Numbered from the stretch's first letter, positions 32,452 to 44,912 are shown. The stretch: 64,000 nt of DNA from Dastarcus helophoroides (GCA_028583605.1 CM053329.1:36393992-36457991), one strand, 5' to 3'. Numbers and translations are program-made. Notes: a model not told the origin generated them from the sequence alone.

Positions 32452-33786
32452 CATTTTTGGGTTCCTTTCTGACAACTTTACATATTCCTTAGATATTGTT
32501 AAATTTGGTTAGATAGTTCCAGAGTAATAAATAAATAAAGAGAAAAAAAATATTTTGCAACATTTTCTTTAACAATTCATTAAAAATACAAAAACGCCCC
32601 AAAATTAAAACTACGCTAGGTGTTTACTGTAGTGGGTCTCTAGTTACTTTGCTATGAATATTTTAAGCCTTACTTGTACAGGGTGTCTAAAATTCAATGC
32701 CAAATTGGCTAAAATATAAAGCAATTTTTCTTCGTTTTTTCAAATAGAACACCCTAAATATTTTTTTTCTATGAGATACAAAATTAAAAAATGAACATTG
32801 TTTGTGCCCACAAATATTTTGAAATTTTTAACGGTTAGGCAGATATTCGTCGGATTATTACATATGGCTCTTTGGACACTAAGATACAAGACAAATAATC
32901 AGAGATGGCTTTGATAAAAATTAATTACATTTTAATTATTTTATAATTGATTTTCCTTGTTAATAACAGGCTTTGTTTGTTCTTTCTTTGAGTACATCAC
33001 ATTTCCTGTATCGGTAAACCGTTCAAGCAGTTTTCTAAAAGTAATTTCTTCGGGATGCCTTCTTTCAGGATACTGACTAGCATAAAGCTTACTTGCTAAT
33101 ATGCAATTCTTTTCACTTTTACCTAACACAAAAATCATATCTACAAGCTCATCTTTACTGAAATCGACCAAATTCTTTTCAGCGAAAATTAAATCTCTCA
33201 TTTAATTTAAGGTAGTCTTTAGTGGTTTGAATTGGTCGGATGTTTTGTTATTTAGTTATTTATTTGTAGTCCTAAGAGAGTTTGGCAGTTAACTTAGAAA
33301 ATAATAATAAGTTAATTAATTTTTATCAAAGCCATCTATGATTTTTTGTCTTGTATCTTAGTGTCCCAAGAGCCATATGTAATAATCCGACGAATATCTG
33401 CTTAACCGTTAAAAATTTCGAAATATTTGTAGGTACAAAAAATGTTCATTTTTTAATTTTGTATCTCATAGAAAAAAAAATTTAGGGTGTTCTCTTTGAA
33501 AAAACGAAGAAAAATTGCTTTATATTTTAGCCAATTTGGCATTGAATTTTGGACACCCTGTACAAGTTAGGCTAAAGATATTCATAGCAAAGTAACTAGA
33601 GACAAACTTCAGTAAAAACCTAGCGTAGTTTTAATTTTGGGGCGTTTTTGTATTTTTAATGAATTTTTAAAGAAAATGTTGCAAAATATTTTTTTCTCTT
33701 TATTTATTTATTACTCTGGAACTATCCAACCAAATTTAACAATATTTTAAAAATATATAAAGTTGTCAGAAAGAAACTAAAAAATG
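32452..33786. mobile_element. Fold-back element with 480-bp inverted arms
   Basis: Left arm 32452-32932 and right arm 33309-33786 are inverted copies, over 90 percent alike by eye. The outer ends read CATTTTTGGGTTCC and, inverted, CATTTTTTAGTTTC. TA lies directly outside both (32450-32451 and 33787-33788), compatible with a Tc1/mariner-type target. Each arm carries an ACAGGGTGTC-type motif. The 376-bp centre holds one intact small ORF on the minus strand. The element is 1335 bp. Confidence 0.75.
32941..33201 (-). CDS. 86-aa protein with DUF4817-like helix-turn-helix
   Basis: An intact ORF starting at the ATG at 33201 and ending TAA at 32941. Residues about 15-67 (FSKDELVDMIFVLGKSEKN, then ASKLYASQYPERRHP, then FRKLLERFTDTGN) follow the pattern of DUF4817. 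That is a helix-turn-helix domain found at the N-terminus of insect transposase-like proteins, where it probably binds DNA. The catalytic domain that normally follows is absent and the protein ends in a Lys/Gln-rich tail. It fills the loop of the fold-back element. It might bind the element's own ends, or be a leftover of an autonomous parent. Domain assignment is from memory of the family pattern. Confidence 0.65.
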   Translation of the reverse strand: MRDLIFAEKNLVDFSKDELVDMIFVLGKSEKNCILASKLYASQYPERRHPEEITFRKLLERFTDTGNVMYSKKEQTKPVINKENQL

Positions 33787-33980
33787 TAAAAAAATACAGG
33801 GGGTTCTATTTAAAAAAATTTACCCTCAGCGGCTCAAACTTTTTGGAGATACCCTATACATGTGACTATATTTTCCGGAAATACATTCTTGCACAGATTT
33901 AAGGTCTGCATGTAAACGGAATTTCTAACTTCTTTATTATAGGACCTATAGATGCCCGACGCACTGTTGCAGGACCCTGT

Positions 33981-34226
33981 ATGTGTCTATTAAAAATAAA
34001 GTTGGAAGCTATTTATTCACGACCGGATTGTGTGAATATTATTGTTGCTGTAAGTTTAATATCATTTATGTCAGAAAATAATTTCACTAATAAATTCTCT
34101 AAAGCAGTAAAGTTGTTAAATATAATTTTAACAACACCAAGGACAACTCCAGAATCAGAGCTCCACTTTTTGACGTTAAAAAGGATTAAAAGTTGCTTAT
34201 ACTTAACAGGAACAATGACCGTTTAA
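33981..34226 (+). pseudogene. hAT transposase C-terminal fragment
   Basis: The 81-residue open frame ends with a block (KLLNIILTTPRTTPESELHFLTLKRIKS, then a TM segment) that matches the hAT C-terminal dimerisation region, whose pattern is L-x-IP-x-T-x-A-x-ERSFS-x-L-x-RIK-x-x-R-x-x-M. Here the usual ERSF reads ELHF and the arginine after RIK is changed, so it is diverged. Stops close the frame just upstream, so nothing of the catalytic domain is joined to it. It is the only hAT transposase trace in the window and is not linked by position to the large hAT elements. Confidence 0.65.
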
Positions 34227-34351
34227 ACACTTCCAGGGTGATATCTGTCAACAAAAATAGGGCGCAGAATGCAGATAATTTCGATCAGACAATAATTTGA
34301 GGCTAACCAAATACTATCAGGTTCCTTTACCTCATCCCAGTTTCCGGTGCC

Positions 34352-34424
34352 TAATTCTCTAATTACCTAATTACCTAATTAACTAATTACCTAATTAACT
34401 AATTACCTAATTACTTAATTAACC
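34352..34424 (+). repeat. Short tandem repeat of CTAATTAC units
   Basis: Eight or nine imperfect copies of an 8- to 9-bp unit (CTAATTACCTAATTAACTAA). The insect telomere unit TTAGG does not tile through it. Confidence 0.8.
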
Positions 34425-35702
34425 AACAAAACAAAAATTCATTTACAAATATCCCAAACATCAGAAGTTGTGTCATCACCTGAATGGTAGAATGAATTCG
34501 GATGCGAAATAGTGGTTGGCAATGGAAAACTCCCTCAAAATGAAAGGCGTTTTTATGGCGAATAACTTCTCTTTCAAGCGAAACGTTTCAATTTTCATGA
34601 ATTAAAATGCTTGGCAAGCACAACTACTACACAAACCATTAGCTTTTATTGCAATTTATGGTTATTAAAAAATTCAGAACCGTGCTTAAAACTGCATTAA
34701 ATACGCCTGGATCTGATGCTTCCGGTCCCCCAGGATATCCATTTTCATGAATACGTACATGTCGCCTTATAAACATATTAATTTATTTTAACTCTGTTTG
34801 CGAAAGTTTCTTTAAAGTTTTATTAATATTGGATTATGCGACAACATGTTTGGAATTCCGCTCTAATGTTCATATGAATGCTATTAAACTTTTAAGGATT
34901 ACCATTTGCATTTATTATTAAAAATTCGCTGTGTTATGCTTTTATAAGTACGCCTTGCAGTCGTTTAAAAAGTGCATTACGCATTTAATATAAGAACGTA
35001 TTAGCATTTAATGACATGGAATACATTTCGCCTTATAAAATTTCCTTCAATCTTTATTATGAAGTCTCATTACCTTAGGCTATGGTTGAAAATAGGAATT
35101 TACACAAAGATTTCCTCATGATATTTTTGGTGGAAGGGACTGGTCACTGGTTATTTTCAAAAATTAAAAAACAAATATTCTCCTCTTGTTTTTCAATTTT
35201 TCATGACAGTTGGTCTCAAGAAATAATATCTAGGGGTTTCCAGTGTCCATGGACTTATTGGGGGTCCATAGCATGAGTCCTCGTATCCGGCTGTCTACGA
35301 TGGATTTTTTGTCGTTGTCTATGACTAAGAAGAGCTTCTTGTCGAGTAAGCTTTTTGTGGTAGTCACAGTTACTCTTGGGATGAGAAACTTTTTTTTATC
35401 ATCACGAATCACGAATATCCATAGGGGTGAGGGGGATTGTAGGGTTTGTTTAACTTTAAAAGTAGTGTGCTACTATAAAAAGGTCAAGAAACCTTGCTTT
35501 AGGACAGAGTCATCATTCTTTTAGTACAAATGATGAAATATGTAAAATAGTGTTCTAAGAATATCCATATTGTCATAAAGAGGTCATTCATTTAGCTCCT
35601 CATCTTAGGTGAGGATCTAAACAAGGTTCCTTGGGTTCTCTTCCGTTAAATCTGCCATGTTAGATTGAAAGTCCCCTGATCTCCTTCCTAATGCAAAGAT
35701 TG
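34425..35702. other. Intergenic sequence with overlapping unrecognised ORFs
   Basis: Mostly AT-rich unique sequence. Opposing ORFs overlap at 35230-35412 (minus, 60 aa, with a LFLVIDNDKKSIVDSRIRG segment) and 35243-35524 (plus, 93 aa). Composition slightly favours the minus strand as a coding remnant, but I recognise no family. Confidence 0.3.
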
Positions 35703-37245
35703 TGAAAAACTCATACTATTCCATTTCTGCTGATTGGCATTTTTTTGCCCTATATCCTTGTTACCCGTTATATCTAAAGTGATGGAAGAGGTTATTAACA
35801 TCGAGACTCTCAAATATCTGGAGGAAAAACTCTTACTATTCCATTCCTGCTGATTGGCATTTTTTTGCCCTATATCCTTGCTACCCGTTATATCTAAAGT
35901 GATGAAAATGGTTATCAACATCGAGACTCTCAAATATCTGGAGGAAAATAGAATCATCTCCAACAGGCAATACGGTTTTAGACAACAACGTTCCACTGGC
36001 GATCTACTGGCATATGTTACTCATATCTGTAACTCAACTATGCAAAAATATGGTAAGGTTAGGATTGTGGCATTGGATATCTCAAAGGCTTTCGACAGAG
36101 TCTGGCACAGATCTTTTCTCGCCAAATTATCATCTTATGGTTTTTTTCCTGGACTTCGTTATTTGATATCCAATTTTCCCGCTGACAGATCTCTTTAGGT
36201 CGTAGTCGATGGCATCTCATTCGAGACATTTGCGATTAACGCAGGGGTGCCTCAGGGGTCTCTTCTGTCTCCTACTCTATTTCTGTTACACATAAATGAT
36301 CTCGTAGCTTCAACTTCCAATCCTATATACAGCTACGCAGATGATAATAATCTTGTGTCATCTTGTTTCTCCGACAAACCATTATCTATCGCTGCTTCAG
36401 ATCGACTAAGGAAACAGCAGATACAGACGATTAATCGGAATATCTAGATTATTCTGGAATGGGGTAAGAACAATTTGGTCGACTTCAACGCTTCAAAAAT
36501 TCAGGCCGCGGTTTTCTCTAAGAAAACATTAAGGGATAATGCAACAAACATACTAATGGACGGTAAAATCCTTCCGATGAAATCTAATCTATCTATCCTA
36601 GGAGTGAATGCGAGCACTAACTTCTCTTGGGACGATCATGTGCGCGCCGTTGCCAAATCCGCCTTTCAGAAGCTAGCCTTTCTTTTTAGAGCTAAAAAGT
36701 ATTTCACTTTCATCAGCTATTAACACTATACAAAGCTCAAGTTTGGCCAACACTAGAATACTGTTCTCAAGTTTGGAGTTCAGCCCCAAAACACACTTTA
36801 GCTCTCTTGGATTTAATTCAAAGAAGAGCGATTCGCCTAATTGATGACGAAAGCCTAACCGATTCTCTCGAAACACTAGAGCACAGGCGTATGGTTGGTG
36901 ATTTGTCTCTTTTCTACAAGTCCTGTCATGGAAGATGCTCGCAGGAACTAATAGGATTGATCCCCTCAAGGGCAAGATCCTTGAGGCGTACCTGACAGTC
37001 GGAGACAGCAAATCCCTGTGCGCACTGAGGACTTCTGTCTACGGAGACTCTTTTTTTTAGAACTTCCAAGTTATGGAACTTGTTACCGAAAGGAATTTTC
37101 CCCAAAAATCACAACCTATCCTTGTTTAAGAAGGCAGTTCATCTCCATCTCTCCTTGTTTCCGCATCCTACTAGCAGTGCTTTGAAAGCATAATGGGGTT
37201 ACCCTTTGCGAGTGGATTAAACTTTAAAAAAAGTTGCTTCTTACA
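35703..37245 (+). pseudogene. Jockey/CR1-like LINE reverse transcriptase, broken
   Basis: Reverse transcriptase features appear in order: PISLLPVISKVM (35878), the QYGFR...STGDLL box (35970), motif A with ALDISKAFDRVWH (36070), motif B GVPQGSLLSP (36247), the catalytic YADD at 36334-36345, GKNNLVDFNASK (36463), LGVN...SWDDHVRAVA and, after a frame change near 36720, EYCSQVWSSAPKHTL, RRAIRLI and the C-terminal KLWN and SALKA segments (37060-37190). Breaks: a frameshift in a T-run near 35865, stops after 36196 and 36447, the frameshift near 36720 and another after 36995. A 120-bp in-frame duplication lies at its start. The endonuclease is missing. It is a dead, 5'-truncated copy; clade is tentative. 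Confidence 0.85.
35710..35949 (+). repeat. 120-bp tandem duplication inside the LINE
   Basis: The segment starting TACTATTCCATTTCTGCTG (35710-35829) is repeated at 35830-35949 with few differences. The period is exactly 120 bp, or 40 codons, so the frame is preserved across the junction. A shorter related piece recurs at 37276-37303. Confidence 0.85.
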
Positions 37246-38995
37246 GATGTCTAAATTTTCAGTTATTCGTGAATTCCATTTCAGCTGATTGCCATTTTTT
37301 TCGCCAATTGCATCTTACAGGCATCTAAATTTTCTGAAAATTTAGACATCTCTAAGAAGTAACTAACTTCGCAAAGCAAATACAGAGAATATCTAAACTC
37401 TTACTATATTATCTTCATGATAGAGACTACTCTAGTTATTCAGCTCCTCAGAGGAACTGAACAACGCTCTTGAACTTTTGCCAAAGCACCCAAACTATAT
37501 ATCAGAAGTCAGAAGTTCATTGGATTCTCCTGTTGATGTTAAAACTTCTAGACCGCCATACACCACGTAGTTGCAAGTCTACAATCACCTCAAATCGAGA
37601 AATGTTGATCACCACTTCCTCCTAGTTCAAAGAGCTACCTTAACTTGGGTTCGCAATGATTTTTAGAAATCGTAGCATAAAGGAAGAATCATTGGAAAAG
37701 CAATGACGAAAATTGTTAACAAAATGGAGAATTGTTTCATTTCCAATGTCTTTGACATTGGTTAACTTAGAAATCGATGAGGATAAATATTGGTAGGAAG
37801 CTTAAGAACGCACTCGCTGCTTGTTATGCAACTGGTGATGTCGGTGGTAATGTGATTTATATTTTTATCGAAATATGCATTTTAGATTCGTCGGAAAGCG
37901 ACTAGCTTCTATATTGCTTATGCTATTGACCTTTAAATCATGTTTATTAAAGTTACACAGACGTCCATAAATCATGTCGTACTAGTCATCTGTCATAGTG
38001 ATCAATAAGAGCTTAAGTGCACGTCGTGTACATTCAAATTGGTTTTGCCAGAACATTTAAACCGTATAAATTTAAACTTTTCTTTAATTTCGTATGCAGG
38101 AATTACCGATTGATGTCCCATTGAATAATATACACCTTTGCTTCATCGGAATTAAAGAATTGGTTACAGAAGTTGATTTATGATACTTATTATGAGCGAA
38201 AAAGTTTGGGACAATGGCTGTAATTATGCAACACATTGCATTGTTTATCGCGTGACATTAACATTGGAGCGTTTGGTCTCTTACTACACGTATCCAAAAT
38301 GTTAAAATTATACCGCGATGTATCGCATTAGTTAATTAATTGACCATATTAATTAGCCAAACGATATTGATTTAAAAGAAAGCGCTAGTCATTGTACTAA
38401 ATGGCAATCTGAGATCATCGACTTTATTATTATGATTAATTATGGACCTTTAACTCTATCGTCATGTTATGCGAAGCCGAGAGCTTGCATTCAGTTTTAT
38501 TTTAGGTTGTTCCGAGAACTGTTTTAACATAATAACGTTGTGTACATGTAACGTTAAAATATACAATCTCTTGTTGACTTGAAAGTCAATTTTCGATGAT
38601 CAATATTAATTTGTGACGTCGAGGTTTTCAGAAATCCACTGATAAATTATTCTGATACCACATTGAATATTTTTTGGGGTTGAATGGAAACCGTGAAGAT
38701 TTTCACGACAAAATCCTTTAGATAGTTTTAGGGTACATATTTTACTTTGGCAGACACATGTAGATTCAATTTTAATTTTTAATATTTCCTTGAGTTTCCA
38801 AATTAACATCTGAAGTCTTCCCAACAGGCCTTCAAGACTTGATGTCTTGCTTCAGATCTAGATTGCAGATTTGAATATGGAAATTTAGAGAAAGATCTCA
38901 CGTTGAGAATGAAAGATTTGAAGATTGTCGAATAAAATATAAATATTTTGAGAGTTCCACTTGCAAAGCAGGAAACATGTAAGGTCTTTAACAAC
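37246..38995. other. Intergenic sequence with a hairpin, no gene recognised
   Basis: At 37240-37360 the words CAGATGTCTAAATTTTCAG and CTGAAAATTTAGACATCTC form an inverted repeat around a scrap of LINE sequence. Downstream, 37400-38580 is moderately complex. A minus-strand ORF at 38606-38824 (72 aa) and another at 38803-39009 show no known motif. Confidence 0.35.
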
Positions 38996-41900
38996 GTCAA
39001 AATTGCCAAAAAAATTAAAATTTTGCAAGTTAACTTAAATAAAAAAAAAATTCATGATAAGTCAAAGTAATAAAAAATTCCGAAGTTTGTGAAGGAATCG
39101 AAAATTGTAGGAGTCAAAATTGGCAAAAAATTAAAATATAACCTGAAAATTGTTGGATGAAAAAGTGAAGTTTTGAAAGAAATTTGAGTCAAAAGTACTG
39201 TTGAAATGGTGAAATTTTTAAAGAAGTCGTAGTTTTCAAACATTCGAAATTTTCAAAAATATCAAAACTTCCAAGAAATACGAATTCTTTAAAATGGTAA
39301 ACCAATCAAATTTTTAAGCAAGTGGACATTTTAAACAGATTTAAAAATAAGTAGTCGCAATTTGCAAAAAAAATGAAATTTTAAAAAAAGGAAAAATTCT
39401 TCAAGATTGTAAAATATGGATCGCAGAAATATCAACATTAAAAAATTCAAAATTTTGGGTGCCGAATTTCACAAAAAAAATTTTCAATGAATTCTAACGT
39501 TTGGGAAGGAATCCAAAATTTTAAGAGCCGAAATTGGCAAAAAATTAAAGTATAAAATAAAAACTTCTCGATAAATAATTGAAATTTTGAAGTAAAATGT
39601 CTGAAATTTCAATCGAAAGTACTTATATGTATACTTTTGAGATGCTGACATTTTCAAAGTCATAATTTAAAAAAAATTCAAATTTTCAAATCGAAATTTT
39701 CAGAAAATATTGAAATTTCGAAAGTAGATGAATTGTTCAAAACAATGAAAATTTTCAAAGAAATCGAAATTTTCAAAAAAATTCTAAGTATTTGAAAGGG
39801 GTCTCAAATTTTGTTGTTTTTTTAAAGTGCAAATCATCAAACCAAAAAATTAATTCAAATTAACTCAAAATTTTGAATAAAGATAAAATTTTAAGGGTCA
39901 AAATCCCAATTTACAAAAAAAATTGAGAGGTAAAAATTTGAAAAAAAAGCGAAAGTTAAAAAAGTTAAAATTTTCAAAATAAAAACGAAACGAAATCCTT
40001 AAAAATCGAACTTTTGAAAAGTGTTGAAATTTAAAAGAATACGTAATTTACAAAAAAAAAGAAAATTTAGAGATACGGCGAACTTTTCAAAAAAATGTCA
40101 AACTTGTGAGAATTTTTAAAAAAGTAAAAATTTTGATAAGAATCGAAAGTATTGAAAAAAGATAAAATTTTGAAAAGAGTTGAAAATGTTGAATCCAAAT
40201 TTTTAAATAAAGTCGAAATTTTGAAAAATGTCGAAATTTTCATGGTAAGTTAAAATGTCCAAAAAAAAGTGAAAAACAAATTTCTAAAAAAATGCCGAGA
40301 ATTTTGCACAAATCGATATTTTCAAAATTCGAAAATTTGAAAAATTTCGAAATTTTCAAAAGAATTGGTAATTTTTTAAAAGATATTAAAATTTTGAGAA
40401 GTAATCTAAAAGTTTCAAAAATCGTCAAAATATTAACAAAAATTCGAGATTTAGAAACATCTCTCTCTCTGAATTTAAAAAATAATCGGGGAATTACCAA
40501 TACTATAGTTACTAATTATTTGTTGCCGCAGAACAATTACGACTAGTAGGTAAGAAACTCTAGAAAATGGACAAATAATTGGCTTCTTCACTAAAATTGC
40601 ACAAAAATTGCAATAACATCAAAAATGGCAAAAACTGCAATTGTCAATAACATCCGGTCTCTACTAGTAACGTTTCCTAAAAATTAATTTTGAGTTCAAT
40701 TTATCTTGGGACCTCATTAAAATTAAAATTTCCAAGCAAGGGAAAGCGAACCTTTTACTTTAACCTGCCGTCGTCGTTTACCGTCCACCAATTGTCTCCT
40801 TGGAGTATAGAACTGCTATAAAACACGGACAGGGAAAATCGCTCGGAAATTTCAAAGATATTAAACATTTATATATACAGAGGAACTTTTTTGTAAATAT
40901 GTTTCTTTTTGTAACAGCCAACACTGTATTCTCTAGGTAGATGGTAGACTGGAACTTTCAATCGTCCGAGGTAGTACCACCCCACATATCATTAGGAGGC
41001 GGTTAAATGATGCTTACATCAAGTTAAAAACAGAATTCTACAAAAATGCCAACATTTTGCAAAAATCGATATTTTCAAAATTCGAATATTTAAAAAAAAG
41101 TCGAAATTCTCAAACAAATTCGTAATTTTTTAAAATATATTTAAATTTTGAAAAGTAATCTAAAAGTTTCAAAAATCGTCAAAATGTTAACAAAACTTCG
41201 AGACCTAAAAAGGTATTTATGTATTCGTTCAAATTTTCAAAAAAACTGAAGTTTTCAATAAAAGAAGATCCAGAATTAGCATAACGTTAGAATTTTCAAA
41301 ATATATCGAGTTTTGAAAAATTAAAATAAAAAAAAAAAAATCAAAATTTTTAAAATTCCAAAATTAGAAAAAATGGCATTTGTTCAAATTTTTTAAAAAA
41401 CTGAATTTTTCGATAAAAGAAAATCCAGAATTATCAGCAGCGTTAAAATTTTCAAAAATTATCAAAATTTTGAGAAATTAAATTTTTTTAAAAAAATCAA
41501 AATTTTGGACAGTTGAGATTTTAAGAAAGCATTCTTTGAAAAAGTCAAAATTTTCAAAAATAACTGAAAGATTTTCAAAATGTCGAAAATATGAAAAAAA
41601 AAGGTTCCCACATTTTGAAAATTTTTTTAAATTGCGAAATTTTCAATAAAATTCGAATAGTCGAAAATTTAAAAAAAAAGTCGACATTAAAACAAAATTT
41701 TGCAATCTAAAAAATAATCGAAACTTTCAAAAAAGATAACATTTTTCAAAAAAAATTAAAATTTGCAATAGATCAACAAAAGTGAAATGTTCAAAAGTTC
41801 TAAATTTCTGAAAGTCGAAACTCGCAAGAAACTTGACATTTTCAAAAAGCGTAAATATTTTCAAAGAGCAGAAATTTTGAAAATATGAAAAAGCTAAGAT

Positions 41901-43800
41901 TTTCAATAAGCCCACATCTAAACAAAATCTAAACTTTGAAAGGTTGAAATTTTAAAAAAAAAGTAAAAATTTTGAAGAAAGTTAAGTTTTAAAAATAATC
42001 AAACAAATTTTGAGACAATAATTGAAATTATGAAAAAAGTGAAAATGTTGGGATGTCGAAATTAAAACATTGTCAAAAGGTAACATTTTGAGAGTCGAAA
42101 TTAAAAAAAATGACCCTCGAAATTTAAAAAAATCGAATTCTTAACAAGTAGGAACTTTAAAGGAAAGTCGAAATTTGAAAAGGACAAAATATTTTAAAAT
42201 AGCTAAATTTTAAAAAATGGAATAATTTGAAAGGGATTAAAATCCCGAATTTTGAGAAGAAGAGGCAAAAAAGACTAAATTTAAAAAAAAATTAGCAAAA
42301 ATAAAAAATTCGAATTTTGAAATAAGTCGAATATTAAAAAAACCAATTTTTTAAAGATCAAAAGTTGAAAATATTTTTTAAATAGATGAAAATTAAGAAG
42401 TTAAAACTTTCAAAAACTCGCCATTTTCAAATAAGAGTTGAAATTTTGAGAATAAGGTTAAATTCCTTAAAAAATTCAAAATTTTCAATAAAGTCAAAAA
42501 CTATTTCTGTAAAATTCAAAATTTAAAAAAAAAAATTAACTTTGTAAGTTAAATTCTTATAAATTATTGAAAATAGTGAAACATTTAAAAATAGCTAAAA
42601 TGTTCAAAAGTTCTAACATTTCTAAAAGTCGAAATTTTGGAAAAAGCCCAGCTTGCAAGAAGCTTGACATTTTCAAAAAGCGTAAATATTTTTAAAGAGT
42701 AGAAATTTTGAAAAAAATTACAAAATCAAGATTATGAATGAGCCTACATTTTCTACAAAAAATCTAAACTTTGAAAGGCTGAAATTTTTAAAAAGAGTAA
42801 AAATTTTGAAGAAATTTAAATTTTAAAAATAATCAAACAAATGTTGAGAAAATAACTAAAATTATGAAAAAAGTTAAAATGTTGGGATGTCGAAATTAAA
42901 ACATTGTCAAAAGGTAACGTTTTGAGAGTCAAAACTTTTAAAAAAAGATGAAATTTTTGAAAACACCTGAAATTTAAGAAAATCGAATCCTTAAAAAGTA
43001 GGAACCTTAAAGAAAAGACGAAATTCGAAATTTGAAAAGGAAAAATGGGAAAATTTTAAAAAATGGAATTATTGAAAGGGATTAAAATCTTCGAAGTCCG
43101 AACTTTAAGAAAAAGGTGCAAAAAAGTGAAAATTTTTAAAAATTTAGCAAAAATAAAAAGCTCAAAGTTTGAAAAAAGTCGAACACTTAAAAAAATCGAC
43201 TTTTTAAAGAGTTAAAAGTTGAAAATATTTTTTAAATGGATGGAAATTATGAAGTTAAAACTTTTAAAAACTCGTCATTTTCAAAAAAGAGTTGAATTTT
43301 GAGAATAATGTTAAATTCTTGAAAAAATTCAAAAGTTTCCATAAAGTCTAAAACTATTTGTGTAAAAGTCAAAATTAAAAAAAAAATTAATTTCGTAAGT
43401 TAAATTTTTTAAAATTATTGAATTATTAAAAATAGTGAAACATTTAAAAATAGTTGAAATGTTGCAAAAGTCAAAATATTACAAAAATGTTAAAAATGTA
43501 AAAAAGCAAAATCCGAAAAAATAAAATTCTTGATAAAAAGTGGAAATGAAAAAATTTAAATTTTCAGAAAAGTAGTAAATTGAAATAAAGGTTTTTTTTT
43601 TTAAAAAGGTGAGATATAAAAAAAGTCGTTTTTTAAATGAGAATATTAAAAAATGTAAAATTCTTTACAAAGTTGCGATTTTTAAAATTGAAACTTGAGA
43701 ACAAATAGTAATAATAATTAATGTTTGAAGTAAATACATAGAATTTCCAAAAAAAAACTATTTTTTTATTGTGAAATAAAAGAATATTTCATTACATTAC
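38996..43800. repeat. AT-rich minisatellite array (A-rich strand)
   Basis: Short degenerate words as at the hAT cores. An 836-bp higher-order period is visible: the block around AAAATGTTGGGATGTCG occurs near 42046 and again near 42880. A 571-bp complex segment (40491-41061) is inserted, and similar 150-bp pieces flank it on both sides (40310-40460 and 41055-41205). No hAT ends were found bounding this array. Confidence 0.7.
40491..41061 (+). repeat. Segmental repeat copy 1, 571 bp
   Basis: Complex sequence from GAATTACCAATACTAT to ATGCCAACATTTTGC, repeated at 44142-44706 with small differences, and in part at 44707-44912. It contains the distinctive block CCTGCCGTCGTCGTTTACCG. No ORF or transposon terminus is evident, so its nature is unknown. 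Confidence 0.75.
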
Positions 43801-43839
43801 AATCTTTCATTACAATGTCTGTTTAGAATTTTTTTTAAA

Positions 43840-43990
43840 AATAAAATCCTCTCGCAAACTGTTATGTCTTAAGAATAAATGCACAAATTACACTTAACCT
43901 CGGCGTTAGTGCCTCCTGGCGGATTTTTATTATACTGAGTTACTGTAAATGGTCTATTCATTTTGATAGAAAGTGATGAAGAGATTTAGA
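43840..43990 (+). repeat. Segmental repeat D, copy 1
   Basis: Sequence including CTCGCAAACTGTTATGTC and GCGTTAGTGCCTCCTGGCGG, found again at 48370-48523. Confidence 0.75.
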
Positions 43991-44141
43991 TATCTTACAA
44001 TCAAATCCAAGTTCTAACGCCATCTTCTGAGCAAGTTCTCATGAAGCCCTTCGTTATATTCCCCCCAAAAGTCTAATTAAAGTGCAATTAAGTGAAAGTA
44101 GAAAGAAGTTGCATCCAAAATGGGAATTAGGGTTGTAATTA

Positions 44142-44706
44142 GGGAATTACCAATACTATAATTACTAGTTATTGGCGTTGCAGCAGAAAAATTACTACTT
44201 ATAGGTAAGAAATTTTAGAAAATGGAAAAATAATTGATTTCTTGACTAAAATTGCACAACAATTGCAATAATATCAACAATGGCAAAAACTGCAATTGTC
44301 AATAACATTCGGCCTCTACTAGTAACGTTTCCTAAAAATTAATTTTGAGTTCAATTTATCTTAGGCCGCATTAAAATTTAAATTCCCAAGCAAGGGAAAG
44401 CGAACCTTCTACTTTAACCTGCCGTCGTCGTTTACCGTCCACCAATTGTCTCCTTGGAGTATAGAACTGCTATAAAACACGGACAGGGAAAATCTCTCGG
44501 AAATTTCAAAGATATTAAACATTTATATATACAGAGGAACTTTTTTGTAAATATGTTTCTTTTTGTAACAGCCAACACTGTATTCTCTAGGTAGGTGGTA
44601 GACTGGAACTTTCAATCATCCGAGGTAGTACCACCCCGCAGGAGGCGGTTAAATGATGCTTACATCAAGTTAAAAACAGAATTCTACAAAAATGCCAACA
44701 TTTTGC
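44142..44706 (+). repeat. Segmental repeat copy 2, 565 bp
   Basis: Second copy of 40491-41061, about 3.65 kb downstream in the same orientation. A 15-bp piece (CATATCATTAGG region) present in copy 1 near 40985 is missing here. Confidence 0.75.
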
Positions 44707-44912
44707 ATTAAAATTGAAATTCCCAAGCAAGGGAAAGCGAACCTTCTACTTTAACCTGCCGTCGTCGTTTACCGTCCACCAATTGTCTCCTTGGAGGATA
44801 TAACTACTATAAAACGCAGCTCGGAAATTTCAAAGATATTCAACATTTATATATACAGAGGAACATTTTGTAAATATGTTTCTTTTTGTAATAGTCAACA
44901 CTGTATTCTTTA
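44707..44912 (+). repeat. Segmental repeat copy 3, partial
   Basis: A partial copy abuts copy 2 directly and begins within the unit (CCCAAGCAAGGGAAAGCGAACC). It lacks about 20 bp before CTCGGAAATTTC, so it is a truncated tandem copy. Confidence 0.7.

Noticed and set aside
34352..34424. Telomere-like repeat (CTAA-rich)
   Set aside because: The insect unit TTAGG/CCTAA does not tile. The period is 8-9 bp with CTAATTAC units.
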